Source of the DNA: Rhodospira sp.
GTDB taxonomy: Bacteria; Pseudomonadota; Alphaproteobacteria; Rhodospirillales; Rhodospirillaceae
Assembly: GCA_028277295.1 (NCBI GenBank)
Contig: JANQGN010000013.1
Span: 1 to 9,408 of the forward strand
Direction: 5' to 3'
DNA length: 9,408 nt
The notes beneath the pieces were generated by a model, which saw only the letters and a program-made list of their open reading frames with translations, searched no databases and was not told the DNA's origin. How positions within the stretch are numbered: position 1 is the stretch's first letter; every line of letters begins with the position of its first letter. This document shows positions 6,580-9,408 of this stretch, piece by piece. Made by a program: the position numbers and the translations under genes.

Positions 6580-6683
6580 CGTCATTGCGAGCCCGCATTT
6601 TTTGATGCGGGCGAAGCAATCCAGGGCGAAAGATGGTGTACCCTACCCAGGATTGCTTCGTCGCTTCGCTCCTCGCAATGACG
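6580..6683. repeat. Palindromic dispersed repeat with 12-base inverted ends (CGTCATTGCGAG type)
   Basis: CGTCATTGCGAG (6580-6591) and CTCGCAATGACG (6672-6683) are perfect inverted ends. Inside lie a second inverted pair, GAAGCAATCC (6613-6622) and GGATTGCTTC (6650-6659), and a small hairpin, CCCGCAT/ATGCGGG (6592-6598 and 6605-6611). Elements with this core are familiar to me as short extragenic repeats found in several proteobacterial genomes. It sits between two convergent genes, where it could also act as a transcription end. No coding capacity is seen. Confidence 0.75.
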
Positions 6684-6755
6684 AATATTTATAAAGATAA
6701 GAAAAGTGGCCAGGCTTGTCAGCGGACGTGTTTGAACCAGATCAAATAATGCCCC

Positions 6756-8015
6756 CTACTCCACCGGCGTGATGGCCTCCCAGCGGTGCACCACGTCCAG
6801 CCCGTCCAGCAGCACCCCATCAAAGCCCAGGTCCATCAGCCCCACGAAATGCTCGCCAAGGTGCTTCTTCCAGCCCGGATCCCAGTATTCGGTGAAGTGG
6901 GCGCCAGGACGGTCGCGCACCGTCGCCGACAGCCAGCGCGGATCGCCCAGGCGCCACTTCGGTTGCCAGTAGTAGGCATCCTCCCGGGCCAGGGCGATGT
7001 TGAAGGTGGCCACAACCAGGCGCCGCGCGCCCAGTTTCTTGTAGCGCAGCTCGGCCACCTGCTGGGCGGTGAGCGCCCGGCCGCCGATGGCGAAGGGATT
7101 GACGATCACCATGTCATGGTTGGTGGCCCGCAATGCCCCCACCAACAGGCTCACGTCGCCGAACCCACTGCCTTCCTCCAGAATCACCACGGATCGCGCC
7201 TGGCGGGGATCGGAGATATTGCCGGCGTTCTCGCCTGGCGGGCGCTCGCCTGGCACGCTGTCCATGCGGCCGTGATCGTCGGTGTCCACCAGCAGCACCA
7301 CGCCGGCCTCGACGGCGCGGCGGCGGGCCTCGGCCACGTCCTCGGCGTTGACGCAATGGTCGATGGAGATCAAGGCCATGTCCAGGTCACGGAGAACCGC
7401 CAGCCGTTCCGGCTCCAGCGGGGGATCGCCGCAGACCTGGCCGTCAAAGACAAGGCCATCGATGGCGCCGACAAAGCCGCTGCTGATCTCGCCCACTCCG
7501 GCGGCCGGCTCGTCCGGATCCACGGCGCCCAGCCCGGCCTGAGCGGCTCGGGCCGCCTCCAGCACCGCCTCGCGGCGGCTGCGCACCGCCAGCGGCGCCC
7601 CGCCTCGCGCGAGAATGGCGAAATCGGGATCGCGGGCGCGGGCGTAGCGCGCCAGTTCGCGGACAATGGCGCGCAACTCCTCCCGGAACGCGGGAATGGC
7701 CCAGGGGGGCAGCGACAGCAGGGGCTCGCCCGGGCCCTCTGGCTCCTCGTCGTCGTCGGCGCGGTCGCGGAAGGACTCCAGCAGGCCCGGTTGCGGCTCC
7801 GGGTCGTAGAGGCCCTGAGGGTCCATGCCCTCCTGCTCGGGTGCCAGGCCCAGGGTGCGCAGGCGCTCCATGAGGTCCGCGGTGCCGGGGGTCAGCGGGC
7901 CGACCGGGGGGTCCTCCTCGGCCCAGGCCGTCGGCGAGGAGAGTGCGACGGTTAGCACCAGCGCGGACACCAGCGAGAGGGCCGGGACGACCCATCGGGA
8001 ACGGAAGCGAGTCAT
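6756..8015 (-). CDS. Secreted GH114/MJ1477-like (polygalactosaminidase-related) protein
   Basis: This 419-residue protein has a clear Sec signal peptide (hydrophobic 9-28, likely cut after AWA at 30-32) and no other membrane segment, so it is periplasmic or exported. The C-terminal third carries the family block of GH114 and MJ1477/TM1410-like TIM-barrel proteins: YYWQPKWRLGDPRWL (348-362), EYWDPGW (376-382) and GFDGVLLDGLD (397-407). The middle part, FREELRAIVRELARYARARD (110-129), then AIDGLVFDG (184-192) and SIDHCVNAEDVAEARRRA (217-234), resembles what normally follows that block, so the order seems permuted. The usual acidic GEAE segment appears as IALARED, so activity is uncertain. Residues about 86-96 are very acidic. 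The ATG overlaps the TGA of the upstream FAD oxidoreductase, implying coupled translation. A role in polysaccharide or envelope processing is inference. Confidence 0.7.
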   Translation of the reverse strand: MTRFRSRWVVPALSLVSALVLTVALSSPTAWAEEDPPVGPLTPGTADLMERLRTLGLAPEQEGMDPQGLYDPEPQPGLLESFRDRADDDEEPEGPGEPLLSLPPWAIPAFREELRAIVRELARYARARDPDFAILARGGAPLAVRSRREAVLEAARAAQAGLGAVDPDEPAAGVGEISSGFVGAIDGLVFDGQVCGDPPLEPERLAVLRDLDMALISIDHCVNAEDVAEARRRAVEAGVVLLVDTDDHGRMDSVPGERPPGENAGNISDPRQARSVVILEEGSGFGDVSLLVGALRATNHDMVIVNPFAIGGRALTAQQVAELRYKKLGARRLVVATFNIALAREDAYYWQPKWRLGDPRWLSATVRDRPGAHFTEYWDPGWKKHLGEHFVGLMDLGFDGVLLDGLDVVHRWEAITPVE

Positions 8016-9133
8016 GCGGCGACCTCCGCGACCATTTCGGCGATCGCCAGGCAGGCGGTCAAGCCTGGACTTTCGATGCCGTACAAAGCCGTGTAGCCAG
8101 GCACCCGTGTTTCGTCCGGCCCCTGGATCACAAAGTCATGGGCGGGCGCGCCCGGCGCCTGGATCTTGGGCCGGATGCCAGCGTAGGCGGGATGCAAAGT
8201 CCCATCGGGCAGATCCGGCCAGTAGCGGCGGATGCTGGCCTCGAAGGCGGGGCGACGACCTTCGTCCACGGTATAGTCGATCTGGTCGATCCACGCCACG
8301 TCCGGGCCGAACCGACCCTGACCGCCCAGGTCGCGGGTGTAATGAATGCCCAGGCCGGCCTGCCCCGGCACCGGGTAGATGAGCCGGCGGAACGGCGCCC
8401 GCCCGGCGAGCGAGAAGTACACGCCCTTGGCGTAGCGCAACGGCGGAACCGTCTCGGCCGGCAGGCCCGCCAGGACACGGCTCAACGGCTGGGCGCCCAG
8501 GCCGGCGCAGTTGACCACGCCGTTGGCGACCAGGGTCATGGGCTCGGCGCCGCCAACGTCCAGGGCCAGGCCGCCGTCGGTGACCCGCCCATCCGTGACC
8601 GGGGCGTGGACCGCCAGCATGGCTCCGGCCGCCTGGGCGTCGCCCAGCAACGCCAGCATGAGCCCATGGCTGTCGACAATGCCGGTCGTCGGCGAGGCCA
8701 GGGCGGCGGTGCACAGCAGGCCATCGGGTTCCAGGGCCATGGCCTCCGCCGCCGACAGCCACGCAAGGTCGACCCCGGCGGCGGCCGCCCGGGCCCGGAC
8801 GGCGCGCAGGGCCTGGATCTCGGCCTCGCCTCCGTCCGGGGTGGCGACAATCAGCTTTTCGCAACGCTCATGGGCGATCCCGCGCTCGGCCAGATAGTCA
8901 TAGAGCAACGCCTTGCCACGCACGCACAGGCGCGCCTTCAGGCTGCCCTCGGGGTAGTACACCCCGGCGTGAATGACCTCGCTGTTGCGGGAGCTGGTGA
9001 CGGTTCCAAAGGTCTCGGCGGCCTCCAGGATCACGACCTCGCGGCCGGCCAGGGCCAGGGCGCGGGCCACCGCCAGGCCGATCACGCCCGCACCCACCAC
9101 CACCCGCTCGACCCGCTCCATCGCGCCGCTCAT
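8012..9133 (-). CDS. FAD-dependent oxidoreductase, L-2-hydroxyglutarate oxidase-like
   Basis: This 373-residue flavoprotein belongs to the DAO/LhgO group. LhgO-type enzymes oxidise L-2-hydroxyglutarate to 2-oxoglutarate and pass electrons to oxygen or the quinone pool. VVVGAGVIGLA holds the dinucleotide motif G14-A-G16-x-x-G19, with E37 at the end of the second strand to bind the ADP ribose. SSRNSEVIHAGVYY (47-60) is the signature that separates the LhgO-like branch from glycine and D-amino-acid oxidases. The C-terminal GIRPKIQAPG and YGIESPGLTACLAIAEMV are also typical. I prefer the ATG at 9133 (or 9121) to the longest frame from 9229, whose extra 32 residues are Arg/Pro-rich and unlike the family; neither start has a strong ribosome binding site. 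The gene is coupled by ATGA to the GH114-like gene. Other 2-hydroxyacid substrates are possible. Confidence 0.85.
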   Translation of the reverse strand: MSGAMERVERVVVGAGVIGLAVARALALAGREVVILEAAETFGTVTSSRNSEVIHAGVYYPEGSLKARLCVRGKALLYDYLAERGIAHERCEKLIVATPDGGEAEIQALRAVRARAAAAGVDLAWLSAAEAMALEPDGLLCTAALASPTTGIVDSHGLMLALLGDAQAAGAMLAVHAPVTDGRVTDGGLALDVGGAEPMTLVANGVVNCAGLGAQPLSRVLAGLPAETVPPLRYAKGVYFSLAGRAPFRRLIYPVPGQAGLGIHYTRDLGGQGRFGPDVAWIDQIDYTVDEGRRPAFEASIRRYWPDLPDGTLHPAYAGIRPKIQAPGAPAHDFVIQGPDETRVPGYTALYGIESPGLTACLAIAEMVAEVAA

Positions 9134-9408
9134 CCGCCTGTCGTCGTCTTCGGGCCCCTCTCGGGGTCTGGATCGGGCCGCCGGATACCCCCCGTGAGGA
9201 AGGGAACCAAACCGGACGGTCCGAAACACCGCCCCGTTCCCACGGCCCGAGTGTGCGGACCGGCCCCCCGCCGGTCAAGGCCCGTCCTGAACCGGCAGGG
9301 CTCTGAACTCGGATGGACGATCGTTCATGAGTCTCGATCCGAGAGGGTCAGGACCATCGATGGAGATCCTTCGGTCGCTCCGCTTCCTCAGGAAGAGGCC
9401 CTTAAAAA
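9134..9408. other. Non-coding right edge with a partial dispersed repeat
   Basis: No credible gene is seen here. The stretch should contain the promoter of the minus-strand oxidoreductase pair, but I cannot identify boxes. It holds a 7-base inverted pair, CTCGGAT (9308-9314) and ATCCGAG (9337-9343), a 10-base palindrome CCATCGATGG, and at about 9364-9395 a sequence (AGATCCTTCGGTCGCTCCGC, then CTTCCT-C-AGGAAG) resembling one arm of a dispersed repeat of the same style as the 6580-6683 element. Confidence 0.4.

Noticed and set aside
6443..6755. CRISPR array or tRNA gene in the gap after mnmE
   Set aside because: The repeats are inverted pairs rather than evenly spaced direct repeats, and no cloverleaf with a T-loop sequence is present.
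6786..7955. Plus-strand 389-codon frame opposite the GH114-like gene
   Set aside because: The minus-strand protein has a signal peptide, family motifs and a coupled start. This frame has none and is rich in His/Gln/Gly.
9327..9408. Short plus-strand frame beginning MSLDPRGSGPS and open at the window edge
   Set aside because: It runs through the dispersed-repeat arm, and its Arg/Leu-rich tail looks like a repeat read as protein. It has no good ribosome binding site.

Overview
This window looks like a chromosomal stretch of a high-GC alphaproteobacterium. Rhodospirillales is the best guess, inferred from GC-rich codon use, a KorAB-type 2-oxoglutarate:ferredoxin oxidoreductase and ordinary alphaproteobacterial housekeeping genes. 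One AT-rich insertion interrupts it. I ran no database search; family calls rest on motifs I recognise.

Layout. Positions 2-2653 (+ strand) hold the 3' part of korA, complete korB, and a ferritin/rubrerythrin-like gene with its own ribosome binding site. A perfect hairpin at 2652-2669 separates this block from a convergent minus-strand pair: a HemN/HemW-like radical SAM gene (3310-4839) that overlaps, by ATGA, a LysE/RhtB-type exporter gene (2684-3313). The 5' half of the radical SAM gene and the sequence upstream of it are strikingly AT-rich (12 G/C of 60 in 4621-4680), while its 3' half is near 50%. The divergent gene mnmE (5093-6442, +) follows. It has no Shine-Dalgarno sequence, but its start overlaps the stop of a 26-codon upstream ORF.

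Positions 6443-6755 have no gene. They hold two adjacent palindromic repeats between convergent genes: a MITE-like 94-base element flanked by a 7-base direct repeat, and an element bounded by 12-base perfect inverted ends. A second minus-strand pair follows, again joined by an ATGA overlap: an L-2-hydroxyglutarate-oxidase-like FAD oxidoreductase (8012-9133) and a secreted GH114/MJ1477-like protein (6756-8015). The right edge (9134-9408) appears non-coding and contains part of another dispersed repeat.

How the genes relate. KorAB links 2-oxoglutarate and succinyl-CoA to low-potential ferredoxin, and the ferritin-like protein beside it may handle iron or peroxide near this oxygen-sensitive enzyme (inference). 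The radical SAM/LysE pair resembles a make-and-export unit with unknown product. The most unusual items are the GH114-like protein, whose motif order suggests a circular permutation, the internal GC step of the radical SAM gene, and a cysteine-rich frame just upstream of it.
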